Of a stretch of 64,000 bases of DNA, positions 25,816 through 34,474 are shown in pieces. Every line of letters begins with the position of its first letter. The first letter of the stretch is position 1. The DNA lies in assembly GCA_029212925.1 (NCBI GenBank), contig JARGOB010000006.1, positions 62,001-126,000 on the forward strand, given 5' to 3'. Below the pieces are notes generated by a model. It saw only the letters and a program-made list of their open reading frames with translations. It was not told the origin of the DNA and did no database searches. Origin of the DNA: Coxiellaceae bacterium (GTDB lineage Bacteria; Pseudomonadota; Gammaproteobacteria; Coxiellales; Coxiellaceae). The position numbers were made by a program, and so were the translations under genes.

Positions 25816-26005
25816 CATGTGTCATTTTGAAATGGTAAAGCTTTTGCTACAGGATGAGGCAGTAGAGCTTAGACACAGAGATGCCAGTGGTAAAACAGCT
25901 TATGGAATAGCCACTGAATCGGGCTGTAGTAAAATTCGAGACCTTCTTGCCGAAAAGATGCAATTTAATGAGCGTTGCCATGGCCGCTTACTTACACTTA
26001 AGTAA
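25793..26005 (+). pseudogene. Displaced 3' end of the ankyrin gene (+1 frame)
   Basis: This frame reads SMCHFEMVKLLLQDEAVELR then DASGKTAYGIATESGCSKIR, which completes the ankyrin repeat interrupted at 25815. One extra base between about 25793 and 25815, or a +1 ribosomal frameshift, explains the split. It has no ribosome-binding site of its own. Its stop codon lies within the start of glutamine synthetase tail copy C. Confidence 0.7.
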
Positions 26006-27365
26006 GCTCTAAGTAACGCCGAAGTTGCCAGTCAGTGATTTGTTTGCTGGCTTCTAATGCTTCCCATTCGCGTGTGGTGGCGTAGTCTTCGATTAGCGTA
26101 TCACCAAATAATTCACGCGCAATTTTTGATTGGCGTAATGCTGTGGCGGCATCGTGTAGATTGCTGGGTAATGGCGTGTTGCCATGATCTTGCTCGTAAG
26201 CATTGCCTTCGATGGCAGCTGTAGGTTCGAGTTGCTGTTCGATACCATATAAACCTGAGGCTAACGCCACTGCAATACTGAAGTAGGGGTTGCAGTCGGC
26301 ACCGGGTACGCGGTATTCGATGCGTTGCGCTTTGGCGGATCCAGTAATGGCGCGCAATGCACAGGTGCGGTTATCGACACCCCAAGTGGCGGCAGTTGGT
26401 GCCCAAAAGCCGGGTACTAAGCGCGTAAATGAATTTACGTTGGGTGCAATAAACGCCATTAGTTCTGGCATTAACTGTTGTTGACCGGCAATAAAGTGGC
26501 GCATGGTTTTGCTGATGGTATTAGGCTGCTCTTTGTCATAAAAAGCTGAGTTGCCTTCAAGATCAAATAAAGACACATGGGTATGCCCGCCTTGGCCTTG
26601 GTATTCGGTGCTCCATTTCGCCATAAAGCTAAAGCATAATTCTAAGCGTTGCGCATAGGCTTTGCTAAAAGTTTTAAATAAGGCGGCTTTGTCACCGGCT
26701 TTAAGCGCATCATCATAAAGAATAGCGGCTTCTAAAAATCCGGGACCTTCTTCGCTGTGTAGGCCATCCAATGGGAAGTCCATCATTTCACATAAATCCA
26801 TTAAGCCAGTATTGAGTTCGGATTCGGTGAGGCTGCGTAATACAGAATAACCACAATTAGCAGTGGTAAACGGGGTCGGTTTAATAAAGGATTTGTTTTG
26901 TAATGAGCGCGGTGTTTCTTCAAACGCAGTGAATTCATATTCAATACTGGCTTTGGCATTAAAGCCCATGTCTTCAGCTTTTTTAACCACGCGCTTTAAC
27001 ATCTGGCGCGGGCAAATGGCATCATTTGGCGCAGCCATTTCAGTTAAGAAAAATAAGGTGTGTTCTTCGAACGGAACATGGCGACAAGAGTCGGTAACGA
27101 TCTCGAGTTTACTATCGGCAAAGCCGCTGTGCCAACCGGTGCATTGTAAGTTGGGAATCATATCATCTTGCAAACTGCAGCCGATAATACCGTCGTAAAA
27201 CCCCATACCACTTTTCAGAGCAGACAGGCATTTATCGACCGAGATCATTTTGCCACGCATCAGGCCATTAAAATCGGAATAGCCAACGCGGATACGCCGA
27301 ATGTTGTGCTGGTCAATATATTGCTGAAATTGTTCAATGTAGTCGCTGCCTGCCGCGTTGGTCAT
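25998..27365 (-). CDS. Glutamine synthetase family protein (gamma-glutamylpolyamine synthetase-like)
   Basis: A 455-residue GS-fold ligase of the PuuA/GlnA-III type, which joins glutamate to an amine with ATP. It shows an N-terminal beta-grasp (IRRIRVGYSDFNGLMRGK), a metal Glu in SIEYEFTAFE, EEGPGFLEAA, GGHTHVSLFD, and NRTCALRAITG with the phosphate-binding Arg. It ends in TDWQLRRYLELT, typical of the group. It lacks the adenylylation-site layout of housekeeping GlnA. ALDH, Fe-ADH and M81 genes lie on the same strand beyond the inserts, suggesting amine catabolism by gamma-glutamylation. Partial copies of its 3' end occur at 22680 and 21321. Confidence 0.85.
   Translation of the reverse strand: MTNAAGSDYIEQFQQYIDQHNIRRIRVGYSDFNGLMRGKMISVDKCLSALKSGMGFYDGIIGCSLQDDMIPNLQCTGWHSGFADSKLEIVTDSCRHVPFEEHTLFFLTEMAAPNDAICPRQMLKRVVKKAEDMGFNAKASIEYEFTAFEETPRSLQNKSFIKPTPFTTANCGYSVLRSLTESELNTGLMDLCEMMDFPLDGLHSEEGPGFLEAAILYDDALKAGDKAALFKTFSKAYAQRLELCFSFMAKWSTEYQGQGGHTHVSLFDLEGNSAFYDKEQPNTISKTMRHFIAGQQQLMPELMAFIAPNVNSFTRLVPGFWAPTAATWGVDNRTCALRAITGSAKAQRIEYRVPGADCNPYFSIAVALASGLYGIEQQLEPTAAIEGNAYEQDHGNTPLPSNLHDAATALRQSKIARELFGDTLIEDYATTREWEALEASKQITDWQLRRYLELT
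25999..26039 (-). repeat. Glutamine synthetase 3'-tail repeat, copy C (intact gene end)
   Basis: These are the native last codons and stop of the glutamine synthetase-like gene, the reference for copies A and B. The ankyrin gene on the other strand ends inside it, giving an 8-bp convergent overlap. Confidence 0.75.
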
Positions 27366-27450
27366 TATTTATCTCCCCGTGAATGTATAGTGATTGTAGC
27401 TTACTCATGGAATTAGGTACAATGTGTTGTTAGTCAATGGAGTGATCGTC

Positions 27451-28269
27451 ATGCGAGCTTGGGTAAAAAAATTCAATCAATTTTGGTCAATGGCACTGGG
27501 GCATAAGTCGGTGGGTAAGACCAAGCACCGCATGAATATTGTGCTGTGCGTATTAGTCATTATTAATGTTATAGCGATTGTGTTGGCCACCTCGAATGAT
27601 TTATATCCTTGGGTTTATCACACTATATATATTGCTAATTTTACTATTACGGTGTTATTTGCCATTGAGTATTTTTTGCGCTGGATTTACAGCGGCATTA
27701 AACCGTTTCGGTATTTGATTAGTTTTGCATCAATTATTGATATTATTTCAATCTTCCCCGCGTTGGTTGCTTATTTAATGGGCTGGGACTTAACGCATTT
27801 AATGGTGTTTCGCTTATTGCGATTATATAAATTTTTTCGCATCACTAAGACCATGCAGTTATTCAACTCCGTGATGATTCGCAGCTATAAAAAACTTGGT
27901 TTTGCTTTTTTGATTTTATTTGTTGTTACCATTATTGATTCGACATTGATTTACTATGCTGAAAATGCCGCACAGCCACATAAATTTTCCAGTATTATTG
28001 CCACCATGTGGTGGGTGGTGTCGGCGTTGACGACAGCAGGTTATGTGCCAATTGACCCAATTACCACCTGGGGGAAAATTCTCGGCTCGTGCACCGTCAT
28101 TATTGGTGTGGCATTATTCGCGATTCCTGCGGGTATTATTTCAGCTGGCTTTATCGAAGAATATAAGATTCAGCGTCGTCAGTATGCTGCGGATTCAAGT
28201 AATACTAAAGACCGCACTTTGCTCGATCAGATTGAAGATGAGATCGATAAGGATATTCGCAACCTATAA
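27451..28269 (+). CDS. Voltage-gated-type ion channel (Kv-like) with unusual filter
   Basis: A 272-residue six-helix inner-membrane channel. Segments S1-S4 span about residues 25-150, with a voltage-sensor-like S4 (FRLLRLYKFFRITK). The pore helix is ATMWWVVSALTTAGYVPIDP. The filter reads TTAGYV where K+ channels have TTVGYG, and replacement of the last glycine should change selectivity. S6 is LGSCTVIIGVALFAIPAGII, and a short charged coil ends the protein. ATG 27451 follows GGAG; an in-frame TTG at 27424 is less likely. It is divergent from the glutamine synthetase gene. Confidence 0.85.
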   Translation: MRAWVKKFNQFWSMALGHKSVGKTKHRMNIVLCVLVIINVIAIVLATSNDLYPWVYHTIYIANFTITVLFAIEYFLRWIYSGIKPFRYLISFASIIDIISIFPALVAYLMGWDLTHLMVFRLLRLYKFFRITKTMQLFNSVMIRSYKKLGFAFLILFVVTIIDSTLIYYAENAAQPHKFSSIIATMWWVVSALTTAGYVPIDPITTWGKILGSCTVIIGVALFAIPAGIISAGFIEEYKIQRRQYAADSSNTKDRTLLDQIEDEIDKDIRNL

Positions 28270-28272
28270 CGC

Positions 28273-28300
28273 AAAAAGCCTCCTTATTAGGTGGCCTTTT
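28273..28300. terminator. Bidirectional terminator
   Basis: AAAAAGCCTCC and GGTGGCCTTTT form an imperfect stem with T runs on both strands, between the convergent channel gene and the large secreted protein gene. Confidence 0.7.
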
Positions 28301-28325
28301 GTCGATGGTTGGAACGCAATGTTAA

Positions 28326-31300
28326 CTAACTAGAAGGCTTACCAAAAGTTGTTTTCTGCAAGGTTGCTACACCATTCCATGCATTTTGAATAAGATCACG
28401 ATTCTTTTGTGTATTGTAAAAAGGATCGAACGGAAAGGTTTTAGTGCTAGGCTTTGCCTGCAGTGGATCATTAGGATTAAATTGATGACCACCGACATAC
28501 CAAGGTTCTTGAATCGATAAGTTGTAGTTACCTGGTCCCGCAGGGGTGAAATATTCCTCGCTATCATTAGGGCCAGCTTTGGTGTTTTGCAGAGCAAATA
28601 AACTGTAACCAATCATGCGTGGGTCCATTTTGCCATTAACCATATATGGGATGTTGTTCGCTTGCATATAGCCCGTTGGTGAGGGGTAGGCGAGCGTGCC
28701 TTGGCCGGTAACATCACTGGGGATACTGCGAATCAACATACATTTCGATAATGGGATTGGTTTGCCAGTAGGGCTGTTGCCGCAGGTGCTTAATTGAGCG
28801 ACAGATAATGATTTGCCATCTTCTTTTAATTGCTCGGAAGAGAATAAGCAGGTTGAGAGTGCTTTAAATGCAGGATCCTTTAGATTATTGCTGGCTAAAG
28901 CCGTGCTTAATTCACCGTCATGATTGACTAACCATTGGTTGTTTAATGGTTTGCCATTGGCATCAACGCAACTATTATGCGAGGCATCAACATTGGTGAG
29001 TATCAACCCACCACCGGCCTCCACGACATTGTGATTGTGCTGACCGACAGTGGTTGCAAAGTTAGGGTTAAATAATTCCTGATATGAGAAGTCAGTTGAA
29101 GACTCAGCAAAAGGCTGTGTTATTGAATAGTGACCATTGAAATCAATAAACGCTTGTTTGGTTGTCATGTTATAGGCGTTAGGTGAGTCGGCAATGGTAT
29201 TCCATGCGGCTTCATTAGCGGCCATTGAATCAGCCATCGATAGGTTACACCAGCTATAACGATGCACAGGGTCACCGTGACCAATGTCGCACGATTGGTT
29301 TTTATAAAACACATCGTCGTACAGTAGGTTTTCATTGGTTTGGCTCATGCCATCTAAAAGATAGTCTTGTTGTGATGCGCGTGCTGCACTGCTACCAGCG
29401 CCACCGACATCATAAGCGGATACTAACGCGACACCTAAAGGTCCCATTGAGCCGATAATAGATGGCTGGAATGCTTTGTCAGCAAATTCATAGTAGGCGA
29501 AAAATTTACCTTGGTAAGCTAAGCGATCACTGATCAGTTTAAAGAACGGTGAAAAATCAGCGGCGGTGCCTTTTTCTAAGTCGAGATTAATACCGGCGAT
29601 TGATTTAGAGGCGCTGCCATCTGAATTGATATCAACGTAGTTATTCATGATGGAGTTAACCACCATTTCACGTTGCTCAAAGTTGTAGGTGTTAAAATCA
29701 GCGCTGACTGGATTACTAAAAGTTAAATCCGGTGACACATTGATATTATTCGCTTTGGCATTTGTCAAAAGCTTCGGTAACCATTGTTTAGGGTCGCCAA
29801 GGCCATTAACAATGGTATTGCTATAGATGATTTTATTTTTTACATTATTTTTGGTGGGGTTTAAAATCCAGTAGTTGTTATCATCTATGTATTGCGGACC
29901 TGCCGATTCCAGTGCCAGCACATTAACAGGTGCATCACCCTTTAGCGCGTTATTGTTAGCGTAGTTAATGTCGCCAATATAACTTTTATAAGTATCATAA
30001 AAAGCATCTGGGTTTCTTAATAAGTTGGCATTGGTATAACTATACATCAGTGTTAATGGTTGATTGCCATTGACAGTTTCTAATAATGGCTTACCTTTGT
30101 TCGCATTAATGTAAAAAGTAAAATAAGCTTTTTCGGTGGCATCACCATTTTTGGTGGTTGCCACTAGATTGACCTGGTATATATGTCCAGCTACCAACTT
30201 ACCACTTGATGTTAACTTGCCTGTTGCGTCAATCGTTAAGCCGTACTTTGCTAACGACCCATGTGCTACTGTATTTAATGCGCTGATATCTGTCACTGCT
30301 CCTTGTGCATAAGTGGATGTTGGTGACGGGGTAATGTCTTTGGCTGCTTGACCGGTAACGCGTGCATCATCACCAAAGAATGTAATGCCTTTATTAGCGG
30401 TCGCGGGGTCATTAACATAATTATGTAAATCGATGCCATTGTTGACTTGTGCAGGTGTTAATTGAAAGTAGTTTGTGCCAGTCACGACACCTTGATGACT
30501 AATATATTTATTCACTAATTCAGGTGCTGATAATGCACGTAAGCCGTTATTAATCAAAACAGGAATGCTTCTTGAGTTACCGTGGGTATCGGCTACCTTA
30601 ATCGTACACTGTTTGATATTGCTATCGGTTTTATTGGCGGTATTTTTATAGCTGGTGCAACCGTCTTTGCTGAGGTTTACGAATTGACTAGAAGTTACCG
30701 GTGCATTGATTGAAACCAGGCTACCATTGAGGCCGAAATTTTGTTTAATGCTGCTCGGTGCACTAGTAATGTTAAGGCTTAATTTAGTATGCGGTGCGGG
30801 GGGTGGATAGTAGCCACTAACATCGATAAGGTCATTGATTTGTAAAGTAGGGTAATTCTCGCCAACATTAATTTGTCGGTAGGGGGTATTGCTTACATTG
30901 CCACCGGTTACTTTAACAGGCGTTTCAATGGTGAGTGCTTTTTTTACGTCGCCTGCAGAGGCGGCGATTTGAATTGATTCGGTATCGCTAATAACGCCTG
31001 CAAAACCACTCAGTGTGGCTGTGCCTTTGCCGTCTGTTACGCTTAAATTGCTGAGTTTGCCGCGGCCATTGATCACGGCTGCACTGTAAGTAATGGTATC
31101 GCCTGAGCTGTCTGTTGCATTGGCATCAAACGTGACGGTACCGTTACCTGTGGTGCCCTTGACTGATGCAGAAGCGTCAGGGTTAGTCCAAGTGATTTTA
31201 GCAGTCGGGTTAGTGGCTGAATAAGTACAAGTAGGAGCTGATGCGGTACCAGCAATCGTAAATACCCCGGTATCAGGGATAATTGACTCTCCCCATTTGG

Positions 31301-31574
31301 TGACACAAATGGCGGATGATCCACCCGTTGGGGTGATTTGCACATATAGGTTTTTACCGCCGCTTTCCACCCATTGTGATGCGGGCAAAGTGCTTGAATC
31401 ATTTGATCCAATGGAAACCGCACTGGGCGCAGGTTTTAAGCTGGGGTTGTTATTGGCTACAGAGATTTGGGTTGCCAAGTTATTTTTAATCGTGAGTGAA
31501 TTACCTGCCCAAATGGTGGGGCTAATAGCTAGCATAGCAGCAGCTGTAATAAGACTGTATCCAGTGGTTTTCAT
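28326..31574 (-). CDS. Large secreted protein with Ig-like domains and GH18-like C-terminal barrel
   Basis: A 1082-residue exported protein. It has a signal peptide (MKTTGYSLITAAAMLAISPTIWA), then Thr/Ser/Asn-rich beta domains. These include Ig-like invasin-type repeats (KGTATLSGFAG) and a cadherin/He_PIG-like stretch ending about residue 490. From about residue 500 the style changes to an alpha/beta barrel: LTLMYSYTNANLL, VNVLALESAGP, then SIAGINLDLEKG at about 660. That resembles the GH18 chitinase DGxDxDxE strand with the first Asp replaced by Asn, followed by KFFAYYEFADKAF. A glycan-binding or chitinase-like secreted protein is likely, but activity is uncertain. It is translated from ATG 31574 as a single gene. 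Confidence 0.6.
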   Translation of the reverse strand: MKTTGYSLITAAAMLAISPTIWAGNSLTIKNNLATQISVANNNPSLKPAPSAVSIGSNDSSTLPASQWVESGGKNLYVQITPTGGSSAICVTKWGESIIPDTGVFTIAGTASAPTCTYSATNPTAKITWTNPDASASVKGTTGNGTVTFDANATDSSGDTITYSAAVINGRGKLSNLSVTDGKGTATLSGFAGVISDTESIQIAASAGDVKKALTIETPVKVTGGNVSNTPYRQINVGENYPTLQINDLIDVSGYYPPPAPHTKLSLNITSAPSSIKQNFGLNGSLVSINAPVTSSQFVNLSKDGCTSYKNTANKTDSNIKQCTIKVADTHGNSRSIPVLINNGLRALSAPELVNKYISHQGVVTGTNYFQLTPAQVNNGIDLHNYVNDPATANKGITFFGDDARVTGQAAKDITPSPTSTYAQGAVTDISALNTVAHGSLAKYGLTIDATGKLTSSGKLVAGHIYQVNLVATTKNGDATEKAYFTFYINANKGKPLLETVNGNQPLTLMYSYTNANLLRNPDAFYDTYKSYIGDINYANNNALKGDAPVNVLALESAGPQYIDDNNYWILNPTKNNVKNKIIYSNTIVNGLGDPKQWLPKLLTNAKANNINVSPDLTFSNPVSADFNTYNFEQREMVVNSIMNNYVDINSDGSASKSIAGINLDLEKGTAADFSPFFKLISDRLAYQGKFFAYYEFADKAFQPSIIGSMGPLGVALVSAYDVGGAGSSAARASQQDYLLDGMSQTNENLLYDDVFYKNQSCDIGHGDPVHRYSWCNLSMADSMAANEAAWNTIADSPNAYNMTTKQAFIDFNGHYSITQPFAESSTDFSYQELFNPNFATTVGQHNHNVVEAGGGLILTNVDASHNSCVDANGKPLNNQWLVNHDGELSTALASNNLKDPAFKALSTCLFSSEQLKEDGKSLSVAQLSTCGNSPTGKPIPLSKCMLIRSIPSDVTGQGTLAYPSPTGYMQANNIPYMVNGKMDPRMIGYSLFALQNTKAGPNDSEEYFTPAGPGNYNLSIQEPWYVGGHQFNPNDPLQAKPSTKTFPFDPFYNTQKNRDLIQNAWNGVATLQKTTFGKPSS

Positions 31575-31720
31575 TGTGACCTCAATTGCTATATAAACAA
31601 CCCATATTGAATGAGTGGTTATTGTAAAAAAGTCCTTATCTCTAGAAATAACCTTGTACTAGGATGTTACCTTTGTAAGCTTAGAGAAGACTTAAGTCTT
31701 TATGAGGGTGGGTGATATAT

Positions 31721-33238
31721 TTATCCCGAAGCATTTATGCAGGCTGATGGTTTGGTATCCAGCGATTTGGCTTGTGAAGTCAATTCGTTATCGGAATCAA
31801 TCAAGCGTCTTAATAACGGTGCCATGCTAAATAATACGATGGCGACAGCAATGGCTATCCAGGCTAACTGGGTAAAGGTATCGCTATACGTTGGATTGGT
31901 CACCAGAGGCGAAGTCACTGTGTGATGGCCTAGCATGCGTTTGGATATTAAGCTGGAAACGGTGGCGCTAATGCCGGTGAGCATTAACCAAGTGCCCATC
32001 ATAATGCCGCGTAATTTGGTCGGGGCTAATTGGCCGACCATGGCATAGCCAATCGGTGAAATAAATAATTCACCTAAGGTGAGTAATGCATAACATGCCA
32101 TCGGCCAATACATCGGCACATAGCCTTTTGGCCCGGCAAATAAGATGCCGAATTTGAGCATGAACATGGCTAAGCCAATTAGCACTAAAGCAGCTGAGAA
32201 TTGAACCGGGATATTAACGTTAACACCGCGCTGGCGTAATTGTTGGAACACATGCGCCAACAGCGGGCCGCCAATAATGATAATAATGCCATTAATATTT
32301 TCAAACCATTGCGGTGGAATCAGAAAGCCATGGAAGGTGCGGTCAACATTACGTGCAATAAATAAGGTAAGCCCCATCGGAATCAATTGATAGATCGCCC
32401 AAAATACGAGTGATGAAACCGCTAGAATCATATAGGCCCACATTTTACGTCGAGCGGTGGCTTGGGGTTGTTTCAGTGCTAAGTAAATTAATATGCCTGC
32501 CATAATAACGCCAGCGGACATCACTACTTGACCGCTAAATCCGGCATGGGCAAACATCCAGCGTAAGCCCAGTACCAGCAATACTATAATAAGAGCAGCT
32601 TTAAGCATTTGTGATGTGGTCTTTTTGCAATGGGTTAGGTGGGTATTGATGTCGCGCAGGTTATACCAATTAAACGCAACAATTGCCAAAGCCAGCACAT
32701 TGCCGATGGCACTTAAGCCGAATAATTCACGGTAGGCGTGGTGAATTTGAAAGCTGCCTGCCATTGAAAAGCCAATCAGAAAACCGACGTTCATGCCGCT
32801 GTAATTCCATAAGAAGGCCGTTTCGCGGCGCGTATCATTGGGTTCAAACAGTTGTGTGAGCATGCAGTTGATGCAGGTGACATTGACGCCAGCACCGGTT
32901 AAGAAAAATGCTAACCCCCAATACAGCATGTTGATCGAGTCAACGGCGATGAGGCCGCAACCGATGATAATCAGCACCATACCTGTGCAAAATAATGAGC
33001 GGTAACTGAGGTAGCGCCCACCGGCATAGCCGCCGAGTAAATGCAGCGCATAGTTAAAGGCAACAAAGGTAGCAATAATGCTGGTCGATACACTGTCACT
33101 GAGGTGTAATGATTTAGTCGCGTATAAAACCAGGGTGGAATACAGAACGCTAAAGCTGAGAGTCGAAAATAATTGCGTTAATAACAGCGCAAAAGTACCT
33201 TTTGGCATTTTCTGCTTAGTGCGAACGGCGTTATTCAC
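31721..33238 (-). CDS. POT-family proton-dependent oligopeptide transporter
   Basis: A 505-residue MFS transporter with about 12-14 helices. Features of the peptide transporter (PTR2/POT) family are GTFALLLTQLFSTLSFSVLY at helix 1, GGYAGGRYLSYR in place of the usual GGxxADR, and FLWNYSGMNVGFLIG (FYxxINxG position). The late motif TLGELFISPIGYAMVGQLAP is diagnostic for the family. It imports di- and tripeptides with protons. Several copies per genome are usual in Legionellales, which live on amino acids. It appears monocistronic. Confidence 0.9.
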   Translation of the reverse strand: MNNAVRTKQKMPKGTFALLLTQLFSTLSFSVLYSTLVLYATKSLHLSDSVSTSIIATFVAFNYALHLLGGYAGGRYLSYRSLFCTGMVLIIIGCGLIAVDSINMLYWGLAFFLTGAGVNVTCINCMLTQLFEPNDTRRETAFLWNYSGMNVGFLIGFSMAGSFQIHHAYRELFGLSAIGNVLALAIVAFNWYNLRDINTHLTHCKKTTSQMLKAALIIVLLVLGLRWMFAHAGFSGQVVMSAGVIMAGILIYLALKQPQATARRKMWAYMILAVSSLVFWAIYQLIPMGLTLFIARNVDRTFHGFLIPPQWFENINGIIIIIGGPLLAHVFQQLRQRGVNVNIPVQFSAALVLIGLAMFMLKFGILFAGPKGYVPMYWPMACYALLTLGELFISPIGYAMVGQLAPTKLRGIMMGTWLMLTGISATVSSLISKRMLGHHTVTSPLVTNPTYSDTFTQLAWIAIAVAIVLFSMAPLLRRLIDSDNELTSQAKSLDTKPSACINASG

Positions 33239-33341
33239 GTGCTCTACCCCTTGTTACGATGACGGTGCTCAATACTTACTGAGCCGACCATTATTAGCAT
33301 GTTTTATTTAGTGATACAAATCCGTATTGCTGTTTAAGGCG

Positions 33342-33755
33342 TTAGATCCATGGCCTTCGTCTTGTATGGCGTGGTCTTGTCGGTGGAGCTAATGACATTC
33401 GTCGTCGAGCACCAGCTGGTGGGGGTGGGAATAAGGTAATAGGCGGACCTATGCTATCTAACCAGGCGCGACGCTGGGGTCTCGGGCCAGCCTCAGGCGG
33501 TGAGTAGAGGGTTTCTGCTTCATTGACCACCTTATCGATTAATACAAGCTGGTCCTCAGTAAAGTCGAAGTGAGAAGCGGCTTGTAGCACTGTTAGTGTG
33601 GTCTTAAATTCAGCATCGAGGTCGGTGTAATTAGGGCCAATCAGGTCGCGTAATTGATCGATGATGATGCATAAATTGGGCAAGGTTCTTTGAGCCTGGC
33701 TAATGTTTGCATCGAGTTCATGGACGGCTTCACGTAAATTGTGCTTATTTGGCAT
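33342..33755 (-). CDS. Small helical protein with Pro/Arg-rich tail, unknown
   Basis: A 137-residue protein of no recognised family. Residues 1-85 are helical and acidic (LREAVHELDANISQAQ; FDFTEDQLVLIDKVVNEAE). Residues 86-137 are rich in Pro and Arg (FPPPPAGARRRMSL; RPRHTRRRPWI), a disordered tail that might bind SH3/WW-type or nucleic-acid partners. ATG 33755 follows GGGAGAG. The next gene on this strand has the same helical-plus-Pro layout and may be a distant relative. Effector status is only a guess. Confidence 0.5.
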   Translation of the reverse strand: MPNKHNLREAVHELDANISQAQRTLPNLCIIIDQLRDLIGPNYTDLDAEFKTTLTVLQAASHFDFTEDQLVLIDKVVNEAETLYSPPEAGPRPQRRAWLDSIGPPITLFPPPPAGARRRMSLAPPTRPRHTRRRPWI

Positions 33756-33826
33756 GATGCTACTCTCCCTGTATAGCAACTACACTTTACTGTTACACAA
33801 AAATGATACAGATGAAAGCTTATTTA

Positions 33827-34207
33827 TCAGCTCATTCTCATGAGTGGTGGCGCAATAGGTAAGGGTTCAGTCGGCATTAGGTTGACTGCAGGTGCAAATA
33901 AACCGGCGAGGGCTAACGTGACAGGTTTGAAATCTTTAATCGCTTGGTAGCAGTATTTTAAATGGCTTTTTTGGGTGTCATTCAGCGTATAGGTGGCACC
34001 TGCGGTATCGTTCAGTGCCGCTGCGATACCGATATAAATATTGGCGTTTAGGGTGACTGCAGCTGGGTCGGTATCGAGTGCGATTTGTATGTTATCCATG
34101 ATGCTCGCAAAAAGGGCATCGGTAATAGGGTTGGTAGCGGCGTTATTGCGTGCTATTTCACTGATGTCTTTAGCAAATTGTAACCGTAGTCTTTCTAAGC
34201 CTGTCAT
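33827..34207 (-). CDS. Small helical protein with Pro-rich C-terminus, unknown
   Basis: A 126-residue protein of no recognised family. It is mostly helical (TGLERLRLQFAKDISEIARN; LNDTQKSHLKYCYQAIKDF), ending in NLMPTEPLPIAPPLMRMS. ATG 34207 follows AGAGAGTG. It is upstream of, and parallel to, the 33342-33755 gene with 71 bp between them; TLNDTQKSHLKYCYQAI may correspond to FTEDQLVLIDKVV there. The two look like a pair produced by an old duplication. Confidence 0.5.
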   Translation of the reverse strand: MTGLERLRLQFAKDISEIARNNAATNPITDALFASIMDNIQIALDTDPAAVTLNANIYIGIAAALNDTAGATYTLNDTQKSHLKYCYQAIKDFKPVTLALAGLFAPAVNLMPTEPLPIAPPLMRMS

Positions 34208-34364
34208 GTTCACTCTCTGTCTAATTTGTATTCTATTCTTTCGGCATCATAGACCATCTTTATTAACGTTATATGAAAAGCCGTATAAAAAACTGCTTTT
34301 CATTATTAGGCTTATCGATTATCCTTAGCAGGTTTATCTGCGGCTTAATGTTGCTGGTTGGTAA

Positions 34365-34436
34365 GGCTGGATCCCTTCGAGACAACCGCTTTGCGGTTTC
34401 CTCAGGGCAGGTGGAGGGCAGCGGCCGAAATGACAA
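34365..34436. repeat. REP-like element
   Basis: CTGGATCCCTTCGAGACAA, then an inner hairpin AACCGC-TTT-GCGGTT, then CCTCAGGGCAGG and GAAATGAC. This is a REP-type palindromic element in the 261-bp gap before carA. No other feature is seen in that gap. Confidence 0.55.
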
Positions 34437-34474
34437 CTGGAAAAACTGGATCCAGGAAAATATAAGAGGAATAA

